Shown one piece after another: positions 1 through 12,714 of a DNA stretch of 64,000 nucleotides. The notes under the pieces are model-generated. The model had not been told where the DNA came from. It worked only from the letters and a program-made list of their open reading frames with translations, and searched no databases. The stretch is from Tomocerus qinae (Eukaryota > Arthropoda > Collembola > Entomobryomorpha > Tomoceridae), in contig CM034548.1 of the NCBI GenBank assembly GCA_020055645.1, positions 18,042,001-18,106,000 of the forward strand. Reading direction: 5' to 3'. Made by a program: the position numbers and the translations under genes. The number at the start of each line of letters is the position of its first letter. Within the stretch, counting starts at the first letter, position 1.

Positions 1-2309
1 TAGCATCTTACTTATTATGTAACAAGTAAGGCCAAGTCAACAGTCAGCTAAACTCACTCACTCACTCCGTTCTCATCTCATCTTATGAATGTAGGCAAAC
101 GAGGATGACACAGTTTTTACTAGAGCACATTTTAATTCTACCTTGTTAGTATAAGTACCGCAGTCACCGAGTCACTCACAGCTATATTGTGTCGTTTTAA
201 ATGAACATAAGTCAGGATGGAAGAACAAAAGTTTGATTTTCCTCGCAGAGTCCCCAGTGTCATGGGTTTAGTGTAGGTACATAAAGAATGGTTAAAATCC
301 TTTCCATTTTCTTTTAATTTCTAGCCTGAGATTCTAATCTACATTGTTTTACTTTTGTTTTTGGTTGAACCCACACAAAAATCTAGAACGAGAAAGTTCG
401 GTAGTTTAACATGCACATTTTACTCAAAGGATTACTAATACATAAATATATATTAGCATGTTAAATAACTATGAGATTCTTGTTCGAGGACTTTTCTCTA
501 CCTAATTGCCCATTATTTCCTTTATAATTATATCTAAATCTTTAAATTATAACAAGCATATATAGTTAGAATATGCAAAGCTGGATGAACATCTAAAATT
601 GAGTTAGTATTTCAGCACTTATCAGTTATTAAAATTCGATGTGCACTCAAGTGTGCTTTCTCTGCCTACTGAGTATTAGTTTAACTCCGTCCCTTAATGC
701 ATATTTTAGGAATCTTCCTAAGGACGGAGAAAACTTTAATTTCTACCAAATCTACTCCACTCACTCTGCATTTCGTTTTCACTTTTAGACTTTTGAAATA
801 AGATACATTAACTACTTAGGCATATGGTTCTCAGAGAGTTCGTCTTAGAACTAAGTCGAGACGAAAAGTTTCTCGTTATTACTGGAGGCAGAGTGGGCTT
901 CGCATGAATTATTAATTGAAAATCTTGACGATTGCAGGAGAGAAAAGGATAAATCAGGGTATTATACAATCTACGTAGAGAAGCAACTTAGCGTGTCATG
1001 TACGACAAATACGAGTGGGTCGTGTAACAGTAAAATGAGGAGGAGACCTTGCTCGTCCAACTACACAAATGGAAATCCCTTCCTCTCCACCGTAAATGAA
1101 GTAGGTATATGCCACTGCACAAGATAATAGAAATCTTGAACAGAGTGGATGCATATAACTATTCACAATATTAATTCAGGAGGGATATTATCCTTCTGCT
1201 GATGTCAATGTTCTATAGGAATGCTACCAAAATAAGTAAAATAGAAAGAAATGCCAGATTACCACTCAACTTTCAGCTAATCGGCAATAATATTATTACT
1301 CCATTTGCTCCAGTTCTTTGGGGAATGGAAGTGATCGCTTCATTTACTTCATTATTCAGTGCTATCGGCTTTCCTTTGAAGCGTGAAAGAGTTAAATGTA
1401 ATGCTAACTAACCTCTAAAATGGAATGTATGATATAACTCATTTAACAACCCCTTCCATATGTATCTCATTTAGCCATGCAATTTGGGTGCTGACTTGCA
1501 ATTCTCGACTAAACGAACCGTATGGAAATATTTAGACATAAGTAGTGTAATAGTGTAGGTGTACGTTTCCTGCTTTTGATGGCTTTTGCTAGAGGTTATT
1601 TGGTCAAATTTTCCTACACCTATCCCCTTATATCCACTCTACTCTATATAATCAAAATTAGATGCTTGTTCATAAACAGACAAAAGGATAAATACAATTG
1701 TGAGGGATAGATATATATATTTCCTCCTGTAATACTTCTAATAAATTTAACCTTTCTTGCACGTGTGCTATTTACATGGCCAATTTCGTGAATAAAACTT
1801 TATCCTTAAACAATCTACTTCAAGTTTTGGAATATCATCGTATGCCAGGAAATTATACTTCAAAACAACCGATTAAAATAACTTGAACAAATTGTTGCTG
1901 GAAAATGTTATTAGTTTTGTTATAGTTCTAGTAAAATTGTTTTGCAAAAGTTTGAACTAGAAAAAGACCCCCTCGGTAATATTAGACTTTTCTCGTAGGT
2001 ACAGATGGAATTTAAAAATTCCATTTCAGCTTATTAATATCCGCTTTTGCGATGTTTTTAAATTATTCTGGGTAAAAGTATAATAGCAAATTCCTAGTAT
2101 TTTGAAGCTGATTTCCTAAGTAATTGTTCATGAGTCAATTTTATACAGTTTATCATTAGCTTCTAATTTATCGAAATTCGAAAAAAATGTTGGTTTTTAT
2201 GCCAATATGTTCTTTTATTCATATTTCAGCGGGTGTGTGAGAACTCGTCAATATCTTTTGGTGACATTTTGTTGAAAATAGAAAATTTTATGTGGTTTTT
2301 AAGCATGGA

Positions 2310-2345
2310 AAAGTAGCATATGCATTTTAAAGTAGCATATGCATG
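2310..2345. repeat. 19-bp direct duplication
   Basis: The word AAAGTAGCATATGCAT occurs at 2310-2325 and again at 2329-2344, a 19-bp period with two copies. The core GCATATGC is itself a palindrome. This looks like a simple local duplication. Confidence 0.8.
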
Positions 2346-2363
2346 TAAAAAAGTCAAATGAAA

Positions 2364-2392
2364 CTATCCCGCAATATGAGGCTATCCCGCAA
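2364..2392. repeat. 18-bp-period direct duplication
   Basis: CTATCCCGCAA occurs at 2364-2374 and 2382-2392. It lies only about 20 bp after the 19-bp duplication, so two independent short duplications sit side by side. Confidence 0.75.
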
Positions 2393-5300
2393 CCGCTCAT
2401 TTGTATCAAAAATTAACTGAACAGGAAAGTAATGTGCTATTACAGCATAATAAGATCGTTCTGCACCGCAGGAAAACATATTGCGAGGTTAAGATACATT
2501 TTTATCACCGAATGTCATAAATTTAAAAAAAAATTATATTCCGTTTAGAGTGTTTCTGCATACAATTGAAAAACAAGAATAATGAAATAAGGTACAATGC
2601 TCAGGCAAGCATAAATTAATTTGAAAGATATGTACCTAAGTTAGTTTGGATAATTAGTAAATGCACTAGGAAATCGTGCATCTTTTACGTACTGGTTGAT
2701 TAGGTAGGTACATAAATTGTGTTTGCTATGCAACGTTTATAATTACGTTTGGTTTTGGTAAATGTTGAGATGTGAGTATTTTGGATAAGTGAGAAGGTAC
2801 AATGTAAAATGGAGTAGAAAGAAGGTTAGGGAAATTGAAGGAGCCGTTAATGAGATGGTGACTGGAGTAAGTGGAAGATAAATTGTGATGACTATATCTG
2901 TCTTGTGTATTTTGTAGATGTGAATGTGGACATGATTATGGGGAAAAGGATAACGATGACTGGAGACATGGAATGAAACCAGTTGTGATTTGACTTGACT
3001 TTCTCCAATGAGCAGATTGATATCTTCTCTCTGGGCAGCAGACTACTGAAGCATACGGCTGCTGCTGCTACTTAGTTTTGTACACTTGCATTACATTGCA
3101 CAGTCGAGTGCGAGGAAGAAGAGAAGGCAGGCAAACGAAACCACAAATTCGGAACGAATAAGAATAAAGTGAAATCTTGAGGGGAACGCAAGTTGAGTAA
3201 CTCTATTAGGGTTAATTGTATTACTGGTAGTAAGAGCCGAGCCAAAGGATTCAACACGAGACGGCTGGGAATAATTCCTGACTTGTTACATGGTAGAATC
3301 TGGTGCATTGTATTAGTGCGACCTCCGTACTATATCTGCACATACTCTACTAAACTAGAAACATTGACATATTATTCAGCATTTCCTTCCATTTGTGAAC
3401 CTATCACTACTTTGGCATTTGCTTCTCTCTTGCATTTCGCCCTTTAGCATTTTCCGGATCAAGACAAGAACAATATAAATCTACTACCTCACACAAAAGG
3501 TAATTGTCAAGCGACGAAGGCTTCAGTATACACAAAGCATTTACTATCCCAATTTGGGTGTTTGCAACAAACTTAACTTAGCCTAACCGCATTTCGCTCA
3601 TTAAACAGAGCTGTACCTTCAATATAAACTAGACACAAACTGCAAGATAGTTATACAGAATAAAATATGTCTAGTAATTCCGTTTGAGATATAATTCCTG
3701 GAAAATTGTGAATCGTGCGAGTGTTAATAGTATTAGGACTGTGTACATGCAATCACTAATTGTTAGTTTGAAATAGAAGGTCCCACAATCAGCGAGTTGG
3801 CACTCAATCTCAATTGGATACTACATAAACCAAGTACTAATCAAATTTTCTCTTTCAACAATCACAGCAACAAAGTAATTTAAACTGAGATCCTAGACAA
3901 CAAAAAAGCAGCCGTCAGAGTCGGAGAAGAGGAAAGCAGAGCATTAGCAAAAGATTTTAGTGCTAAACGTTAAACCATCCTACCGTAATTCTACATATAT
4001 TCACAATCTGACTCAGTCAGTGTAAGTAATCCTGTTCTTTGGAAATGCGATGCAATCAAACTCATTCCCTCTCACCAGTTTACTTACCAAACAAGTTGAC
4101 TAAGTACTCACCATTTGTATCTTACTTTAATCCACTTGGAATGCTATGATAGGAGACATTCATTCCTTCTCTAATCGACTCAACACACTCTAAAATGTAG
4201 TAGAGTGCTTACACATGAGCTCTCTTGCTTCAGCTACTGACTATTACGTGACGACAAGGAGAAAGCAGCACCTCTTCCTGAATTTAATCTACTTACAGGT
4301 ACAGAGATAAATAGCTATACCTACCTTTGACTCAAATCCGTGAGATTCAATTGATAACAAGTTAGGAAGAATTATTACTTCTCCCTTAACTTATTAGACT
4401 CTGCTTCACCTTCCTCAGCTCATTACTCTTCATGTGTCTGAATTTCTGTTTGCAAAGCAAAAACAAACACTTCTTGTTTAATTATTTTCCTGATTCAACA
4501 CTTTTCCTTCAGACTCAGATCTTCAGCTTGACATGACACTAATCGTTTAATTACACAAGAAAGTCTTTTCTCGACAGTTACTCGTACTTTTCAGCCAAAA
4601 CTACCTTCTATAGTGAAAATGAACATTCTAAAAACTGCTATTTAATGCTAGGAATACTAAAACAGTAATAAGTGAAGTACTAAATATAAATTCACATTTT
4701 AAGGGCTTGTCGGTTTATTTATTGACGATAAAACTTCAAAAGTGAACTCTAAAAATAATACCTTTGAGTACGTGACAAATGAACCTTAAACATAAATAGT
4801 ATACTCAATTATAGCAATCATGATTTTACTTTCATTTTACCATCCAAATATATACTAAGTATACCCATAGACAAACAAAGTTCAATACTCGTGTACAAGC
4901 TTAATTGCAAATACACATGCACTAGTGCATACTAAAAAGGAAGAAAATTGCAAAAAGACTTATTACAGTCCTGAATTTTGTATCACTGATAACAATAACT
5001 ACACACTAGTGTGAAATTACATCTGCTACGTGGTTTTATAGACATGAATAATACATTGCGAGCTAGTCATAGAGAACATGAACTTGGCCACCAATTGAAT
5101 TATTACTGTCACTTGTAGCACGAACAGTTTTTCACGGGCCATTGACATAGCCATAGCTGTGTGACGAAACGACTTGTCAAATTGACATTTTATTCCATTT
5201 GAAACTTTCTCCTGCAAATATTGGTGTAATTCCCTGCACGCAAACATTGCCTACAGACTATATTTACAGTAGTAAAAACAATTGAGGTCACAATTATACT

Positions 5301-6129
5301 ATAGGTAGTTTGTCAGTGGAGTAAGTAATGCAACATGTAACTTCTCTCTTAGGATAAAATTGAATTAAATGATATAATTTGGTGGATTGTCTAGCATCAT
5401 CACAAATATCTAAATAATGTAACCGTCATTAGGGACAGTGAGAGTGGCATTCAATACACTATCGTGGACAAACATTTATGACAACAAATAAATTAAATAC
5501 TTCATTAAACATTAATCATTTGACTATAGGGAGTTTGTTAACAAGTTTTAACTAATCATTATAATAATTAGAGAGCTAATAAACATTAACTTGTCTACAC
5601 CCCCAAATTAACTCTTATTGAGATACTTTATAAGTGTGTCTGTGTGATATAAAAGGTCAATAGCAACAACAATTGTCTCAGTACCTACTAATTATAATTT
5701 AATGTCATTATTATAAGTATCTACAGTAATTACACTATAGCTAAGAGTATAAGGAGTAATTATTTGATTTGTACTTGGGATTTTTGTGTGAATGCAATTA
5801 CCTAATAAACAATAATAGTAATGGGAATAGAAATTCAAGTAGCCATGAAATTTAATTGTGTGCATTCAACTTACTGCAAGAGTATGGAAGAAATTGAAAT
5901 TACGTGTTGGAACTGCTTTGTAATTATTTCGTAAAAAACATTCGAGTTGCTAGAAAACTACTAACAATTTTCCTAACAGTACGATACATTAAACTAACAA
6001 TAAGATTAATGGTCTATTATCACTGTCGCACCAGTGACTACATTTTATAAACATCTGGAATCCACAAAATTCATACTCAAGAATATTTGGCAATTGACTA
6101 ACAGTCTGGGGTTTCACAATACTCTGAAA

Positions 6130-6189
6130 ATGGATGCAGACACAATAGACTACATTGACGCCGTCTCAGCCCATCTCAATTCACCCCGA
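6130..6189 (+). CDS. Candidate first coding exon, unknown protein
   Basis: An ATG with a favourable context (A at -3, G at +4) opens 20 codons, MDADTIDYIDAVSAHLNSPR, ending exactly at a consensus splice donor (CGA|GTAAGTAC, GT at 6190-6191). The donor is phase 0. The same frame is open for 32 codons upstream but contains no earlier ATG, so this ATG is the natural start. The peptide is acidic and hydrophilic, with no signal peptide. I do not recognise a family. Skipping directly to the exon at 58101, which starts on a whole codon, would keep the frame, but nothing proves they belong together. A chance ATG followed by a donor is the main alternative. Confidence 0.35.
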
Positions 6190-7300
6190 GTAAGTACAAG
6201 TTTTATTTTTTGCTTTCTAGTTTGCAATTATTGCTGAAATGGCTTAACGACTTGTCATGGGTTGTAACTAGAAACTCCTAAGTATGAAATTGTATCGACA
6301 TGTGCAAAAATTTCGCTGCAAAAGATTTCCAGGCTGTTAGACTTTGCAAAAATAAATTTTAAGGTTCATTATTTCCAAATACGTAAGGCAGCAGTATTGA
6401 AAATGTTTTCAGCACGGATTACTTCTAGGATAATTACACTTTTGCTAGGAAACTACAACTTCATCCTTAACATTTAGTGTGGCATTTTGGCGGTTTTAGA
6501 TGGTCGCTGTGTAATGTAGTAAAAAGTAAGTAGCAGACTTGTAAGAAGTATAAGTAGAAGTTCCGGTGAAATGTTGGCAGCCATTAAAAGCAAACGTGGT
6601 GGAACAATTTGCAAGATAAAAAATTTCATTTAGGTTGCTACCAAGCTTGGCATTTACACATAGCATTGTGTATAGTAATTAAATCTGCTTTCTTGGGGCA
6701 TGATGCATTGTCCTTTCTTGAATTTGTTCTAGCACAGGACTAAGGACTTTAAAAGTTATTTATCCACAAAAACAAAATAAAATATTCACCGCACATTTAT
6801 CATTTTGTTTAGAAGTAGACTAGAAACTAGACATCAACTCGAATTCCAAATGCAAATACACTGCCTTTTGTGTTTCGTGTAATTTCCATCAGGACCAACA
6901 TATCATCCAGTCAACTAAAGAAAACAAGAGCAGTGCATCATCTTCCTGCCCACATAATGCATAAGTAAAGGCAACAGCCTTCTTCTAGTCACCAAAAACA
7001 TAAACGAGTTAAATCTTAAAGCTGGAGGTACAGAATACGTCTTCACATGAATATATCTCATTGCTTCCATCCTACTTTATATATCTACCGACTTTAATGC
7101 CACTTGACATACAGGCATCAAGAAGTGTTTCATTCCTTACAGATTAGGCTTAATGTTGACTTTTGTATAATTCTAAAAGAACCTTCATTGGGATGTTATA
7201 ATTCTACTGTAGCATTATTATCTTTTCAGGTATGCATGCTAGTGTATATATAAATACTTCAGGAACTTGGTAAACAATCAATTGAAAACTTATAAACACA

Positions 7301-7308
7301 ACTAGAAT
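7301..7308. repeat. Target-site duplication, left copy
   Basis: ACTAGAAT lies directly before the terminal inverted repeat of the 7309-7566 element and is repeated exactly at 7567-7574 after it. Confidence 0.8.
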
Positions 7309-7566
7309 CATAGTTTCGGATATTCCCATTTCCCAGCAAATTTTGCTTGGACACTGGGAATTCCCACCAATTTGGGAAATGGGAAATAGTGGGAAATAGT
7401 GGGAAATAGTGGGAAATGGGTGTCGCCATCTTGCGGAATTAGGGTCTATTTCCCACTAGATTTTTCTATTTCCCATTTTCCCACCCACTTGGCCTTTTTG
7501 TTTCCCACTTTTCCCACTGGGAAATGGGAAATGTCCAACTTCTTTCATTTCCCACTCGAAACTATG
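7309..7566. mobile_element. 258-bp MITE with 8-bp target duplication
   Basis: The ends are a perfect 10-bp inverted pair: CATAGTTTCG at 7309-7318 and CGAAACTATG at 7557-7566. They are flanked by identical 8-bp direct repeats, ACTAGAAT. An 8-bp duplication is the habit of hAT (also P) superfamily transposases. The interior has no coding capacity. It is built from repeats of GGGAAAT and its complement ATTTCCC, in blocks of opposing orientation, so a single strand could fold into several alternative hairpins. A reading frame of 93 codons across it (7399-7680) translates these repeats and is not a gene. Confidence 0.8.
7381..7420 (+). repeat. 10-bp tandem array inside the MITE
   Basis: GGGAAATAGT is present three times exactly (7381-7390, 7391-7400, 7401-7410), followed by the variant GGGAAATGGG. 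Another GGGAAAT precedes at 7374-7380. Complementary ATTTCCC words follow from about 7448 to 7553. Confidence 0.9.
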
Positions 7567-7574
7567 ACTAGAAT
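7567..7574. repeat. Target-site duplication, right copy
   Basis: ACTAGAAT, identical to 7301-7308, immediately follows the right terminal inverted repeat. Confidence 0.8.
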
Positions 7575-10500
7575 AATAATTTGTAAACATATACGTCTGG
7601 AAAAGAAGGTTGCAATTGTGTATGTAATAATTCACACATGTATAAGGATGGTTATTTTCACTTCAGTACCCTGGCCATAACAACCAACACCGAGCAACGC
7701 ACATAGATAATAATATCGTTACACTATCGGCTATAATGAAAGTGCTATGTGGAAAACGAAAATATTTGTTACAAAAATTGTTTAGAGATAATCATGTAAG
7801 AATAGAGCAGTTAGAGTAACAATGTACACACATTTTGTCACCTTCGTATGGATTTTTTTTGTTAAATGGGGTAATGGGATTGTTAAAATTCACATGTATT
7901 TTTTAAACAGAGCATAAAACTTTAGTACAACACAATTCAATGAATTTTTTAAATTTGGAAGTAAAAGAACAGTAAAATTGTAATGGAAGTGAAGTAGTGG
8001 ATTAGAATTAGCAAGTTTTTATAGACACACTTAGGTAATCTCGGAGAAAGCTTTGCCTTTTCTTTAGCAGCGACTTGTTAATTATTTACCTTTCTTAAAT
8101 AGAAGCACTAAGTAATTAAACTAAACCTATATACATTTGTCTGGAGAGTTCATCATAGGTATCATACATTGTGGATTCCAGACACGAAAATAGGTAGATA
8201 ACTTCAAACTTTAATAGAATCCGTTTCACAGGCAGAAATTGCATGGGAATACTATATTGTCGAACGTAATTATTTTTCTTATAGTACTAAATGTGGAATT
8301 TGTAGTTTATGAAAGAATTTATCTGCAGGTTTACAGGAGGAATATAAGTGGCCTACAATAATTGAATTTTTGTAAAAATGGTCAATGTAGAGTGGGAGAA
8401 GCAAATTGCCCCATGATGGTTGCACGAAGTATGTCAATGCACCTCTTGGAAGTACTTCACAGATCATTTAGGTCAGTTAACACCGCACTTACTGTTTTCT
8501 TTGGGCTGGTTAGTCAGACTAGAAATATGAATTTAGTTGGGGTTCTTGTAGGTTGCCTAAGTACACTCCGTGGCGTATGTATTATGCATTATGAAAGAGT
8601 GGGAAAAAGTAGAAATGGAAAAGGATCATAAAATTATCTACTTGGTAAGCAGATCGCAAAAACGGGAATGTCTTCTGTCGAGTGTTGCAGTGAAGGAGTC
8701 TCTTGAATTATTTTCATTGACTCGACTCTCGACAGTTTATATTTTTTGCATTTTTGGAATGTTACTGTTAGGAAAGAAAGTCGTGAGGACATGAAGGGTT
8801 TGTTTACATTCGCAGCGAAATGCAAAGTATGAAATTTATGCTTCAACTTTCTCTCCTTGACATGTACAAGGCAGCTATTTTTTAAGGCTACCTATATAAT
8901 AGATTGTACTTATAAAGGATAACATGATAATCTCTAGTCACATTACATCATTTATATATTAAAGCAGGTACGTCTGAAATATTTTGTCAAAAATAAGTAT
9001 CTTCCTACGTAGATCATCAATTCAGAGTTAGACGTTGCTTTCCACATTGAAATTAAATGTCAGAGAATTCCTTTCGACTCAAATTACTTATTTTTTGATT
9101 GTTCCTTGGCATTTTGACATTAGATGAATTCATAGGCATAGTCACAATGTAGTAATCTGTATCTTTAATAGGAAGCAAACAAAATCTGGATGTAAATGCA
9201 GATTATGGTATGAAATGGGGGTCGTATTGAAGCGGATGGGATAACATTAAAAGGAAGATGTAAGTTGACAAGATAGTTAGCTAGCTTAGGTTATAGCTGT
9301 AGTTGAATGTGGGTGGCTTTTCTTAGTAGTGTAAGATGACTCGACTTCACAATTCCTTTTCAATTCCCGTGATGGATGAGGAAGATTTATGTGGATTGAA
9401 AGTCAACTGAAAGAAAGAGCTGTTCTTTGAGGCTGAGCATCAAATGTTGGTCAGGAGATAGGAGTAAGTAGGAGGTGGAGAATTACCTTACTTTACTCCA
9501 TTCTACTTAAGTTGAGTTTGCTTTCCTTTACTAAGCAAGTCAACTTGAACTTTGTGCACAGATACAATACAAACAACTCTAAAAGAGCCAGTGAGCCAAG
9601 GAAGACTCGTCATGGAGATTAGATTGACAAGGCCGGAATAAAAGGACGCTCTCTCTTCGATATATTATTATACTTAGCGTTGTTAGAACTGCCATTCTTT
9701 ATTTTAGTGTCTTGTCCTGTTGTACTAAGGATATTATACAGCGTCAAACATAATGTACACAAGACATCGACTCAGCTTTCTACTTTTTGGCTTATATAGT
9801 GCGGAAAGGAGCCAAAGGAGCCCATCCATCCACCATTGCAAGTCAGACAGAAAACTGATGTCGAGATCCACCCACTTCATACTTTCGACTCTTGTCTCCT
9901 ACTTTTCTAATGGCCATTTCCTATTTGCTACACATACATACATCCTCGCCATTCCCCCATTTCCCTTTGTTAGTTAACTCCAGATCTCGACCAGATAAAT
10001 AGACTTGACTAATGGCTAGTCTAATAAATTACTCTTTGAACAGTTTCTATAATACCCGACCACCGCCAGCCTTTTTGTACAAGTGCTCTGCAGTTGTGGT
10101 TTCTTTCTCAGTCCCAATGTTCTTCAACAACTACGACCCAGCTACCTCCTTCGTTTACATAGTTTCGTTGTTGCTTCTGCTCATTCAGCCAGCGATCGTC
10201 TTCTTCTTCCCTCTCCGCTCCGCTGCTCCTGGCTTAGTTTGTTTCCAAAGGTAACTTTGCTTAAAATAACAGTAACAACCAAATTTAGCCGTCTCGCTCT
10301 CTCTCTTTTCTCTACAGTTCTAGGAAGAATGTACACACAGAGATAGTGCTCTGTATATTAAATATATACCTGCACGTCCAGCAGCCGCACTCTATCCTCC
10401 TTGTCTCTTTCCCTATAATACACTTTCATTTACTAGTTGGCCTTTTATTTGTACAGTCATTACTCTGTTATGTTTAAACAGAAAGACGAGACATGGAAAA

Positions 10501-11043
10501 TGCTTTCGACTTCTTCCCAGCTAAAACTTCTGCCTAACATAATATATAATATCATTTTCTAAATTAATAGACATGTTAGATTGCCATTTCTGCCTAATGC
10601 AAAACTTTAACTCCAACGGTTTATGTATTTAAATAGTGTCTATAACTCAAAACTCCATATGTAGATTACCTACATATATTTACTTAACCACAAGGCTTTC
10701 CTTAACTTCACCGTTTAAAAGATGAGGCAAAACAAAGACAACAACTGCATAACAAAACATAGCATCACAAAACATTACCTTCCTTAAGGATATGCCAAAC
10801 TAAGTTCTACAACAAAGAAACAGAACAACACAAACTTTTCCTCAGCTCTAATACACACAATATCTGGATTCTAAATATCTATATATGCGATAGTCCAACT
10901 GATGAATCCGCCAACTCATGAATACTGCATCAGATACTAGTCTCACTGAATGATGCATGAGAATAACTGCACTAATTACTAAATAGGGTTTATCCATGGT
11001 ATTAATGCAGTTTATTAAATTTTGCATAATTAGTCTACGTATG
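7575..11043. other. Noncoding DNA, no gene recognised
   Basis: No frame here has convincing exon borders or family resemblance. Overlapping short frames on both strands at 8279-8846 and pyrimidine-rich frames at 9753-10346 look like composition effects. The strand bias changes along the stretch: purine-rich on the plus strand around 9180-9480, pyrimidine-rich from about 9740 to 10450. Confidence 0.55.
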
Positions 11044-11162
11044 TTTAAATTTTACGAGAATCTAGCATTCCATTCAAAAGTTATGACATAAAATTATGTA
11101 AACGCTTTGAGTTTTATGCAGTATCTTTTGAATGGAATACTAGATCCTTAAAATATTTTAAA
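11044..11162. mobile_element. Foldback (inverted-repeat) element, about 119 bp
   Basis: Two arms of about 50 bp are inverted copies of each other. The best-kept part is ATCTAGCATTCCATTCAAAA on the left (from about 11070) and its complement on the right (CTTTTGAATGGAATACTAGAT, 11127-11147), with one mismatch. The outer edges are TTTAAA at 11044 and 11157-11162. The loop is about 30 bp around 11085-11120. The structure suits a small foldback MITE or a hairpin-forming RNA. No clear target duplication is visible, so the outer limits are approximate. Confidence 0.7.
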
Positions 11163-12690
11163 TTTAGGCTAAAATGATTAGGTTACCTTATTACCTGAGT
11201 TACCTATTTAGTAGTTATAATGTAATTATAGATCATAATTCCATCAATGGGCCGATGTATCAGTTGGACTACCACATACATCCATGGTTTCGGTGCAATA
11301 ATTCCATAGGGACAAATTCTGTTTCCAATTTTCTTTCCTATTCTCGTTTGATAGTGTTATAAAAAAGGATGGGAAATGGAAGATTTGCGAAATTCGATAA
11401 TATTTAGAGAAGTTGTAAATTTGATTACATATTTACCAACATTTTAGCCAACGTAGTTAACATTTAACATGGCGGTTAAATTTGCAAGACCATAGTTCAA
11501 TTTGTACATCCGTTTACAGTGCATAATGGATAATGTTTTGCAAACTTTCCTAGTTCATGACTATTGGGTTGGGAAATATGGAAACCTTGTAAATGTAAGT
11601 AGTAATTGCAGTGTACTTGGAGCATTTGCTTACTTATCTCGAGTTATTTTATTTACTGTACAGAAGAAGGATACTGCTAGCCTCCAAGATCAAATTAATA
11701 TCTATCAAATGCCTTACACTTGTGTATGAATAGCTAAGTAACTCCAACAGTGCTCAGACAGAGTAGAGCTCTATCGGTTTGTATTTCTATGTACAGCAGT
11801 GCACTATATCTGAAAAAACTATAAGCTTCAGATCTAATGAATAAAGTAGCAATAGATTAAGATTAGGAAGGAGCAGGTGAGCTTTCTAAAAGCTGCAATA
11901 ATTCATTTTGCTCTACATGTGTTTATGGCACACGAGAAACTTTGCATCCTGCTACAATTCATAAACATTATAATATTTACTTCACTGCACTCATGCACTG
12001 AATGCTGTATGCACTGTTTGTACCATAAACCTTTTAAACTACTACTCCTTTCCTGCTCGAACCTACATTTTTAGCTATAGTCTACCTCTTGCTTAGACAG
12101 CTTCAATTCAATTCAAAAATTAAGTGTGCTGAATATAGAAAAGAGTTGAAAGATAGAGTTCAAGTAAGCTTCACGATGAATTTGCATATCTGTAGTTTGA
12201 CGGCCCTGTCTAGTGCACTCGAACTCTTTCAGAAATTCTGTTTGTAGTGTTCATTATGTGTTGCTAATGCACAACTGTGATACAACATTAATTATACAGT
12301 CTCGTAAATTAGAAATGTGTAAATAAAGAGCAATTGTATGTAGCTAGCTGTATTTACATGTCTAAATTAAGAAGGAAAGGCTTTAATAGGAAAGGGATGA
12401 AAAAAAATGTTTAAGTGGAGCTACTTAAGAAGTAAATAAGTATAGTTAGGAATTGATGATACAGGATGCACTGGGTAGAGAAACAGAGGGAGGTTATTAT
12501 GTAGAGACTAGTTACATCATCAAGTAAGACGCACATAAGTAAGTAGGTAATACGCAAAGATTCCTCTGAATGGGAAGAGGGAGAAAGAAAGAAGATGACA
12601 GAGCCAACAACATGGTCTGAATTGGCAACTGAATCGTTTGGATGTGAGAATGGAATAAAGAAAGCAAGAAAGAAAGTCTTTAAATGAGTT

Positions 12691-12714
12691 CATTCAGCTC
12701 AGTTGAGCTGAATG
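12691..12714. repeat. Perfect 24-bp inverted repeat
   Basis: Left arm CATTCAGCTCA (12691-12701) and right arm TGAGCTGAATG (12704-12714) are exact reverse complements around a 2-bp centre GT. It could be a cruciform-prone site or a dimeric protein binding site. No function is shown. Confidence 0.9.

Larger units (their letters stand above)
1..6129. other. Noncoding DNA, no gene recognised
   Basis: Open frames here are short (at most 84 codons), overlap on opposite strands and resemble no known family. A (ACTC)n-like run lies near 52-67. Two small direct duplications near 2310-2392 are listed separately. If 6130-6189 is a true first coding exon, the last part of this stretch would hold its promoter and 5' UTR, but I see no clear core promoter. 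An ATG at 6009 opens a 13-codon frame closed by TAA just before the candidate exon; it could be a small upstream ORF if transcription starts before it. Confidence 0.6.

Noticed and set aside
7399..7680. 93-codon plus frame
   Set aside because: It is the translation of the GGGAAAT repeats of the MITE.
12200..12210. GACGGCCCTG, same as part of the hAT right end
   Set aside because: There is no matching left end and no target duplication nearby, so it is probably chance.
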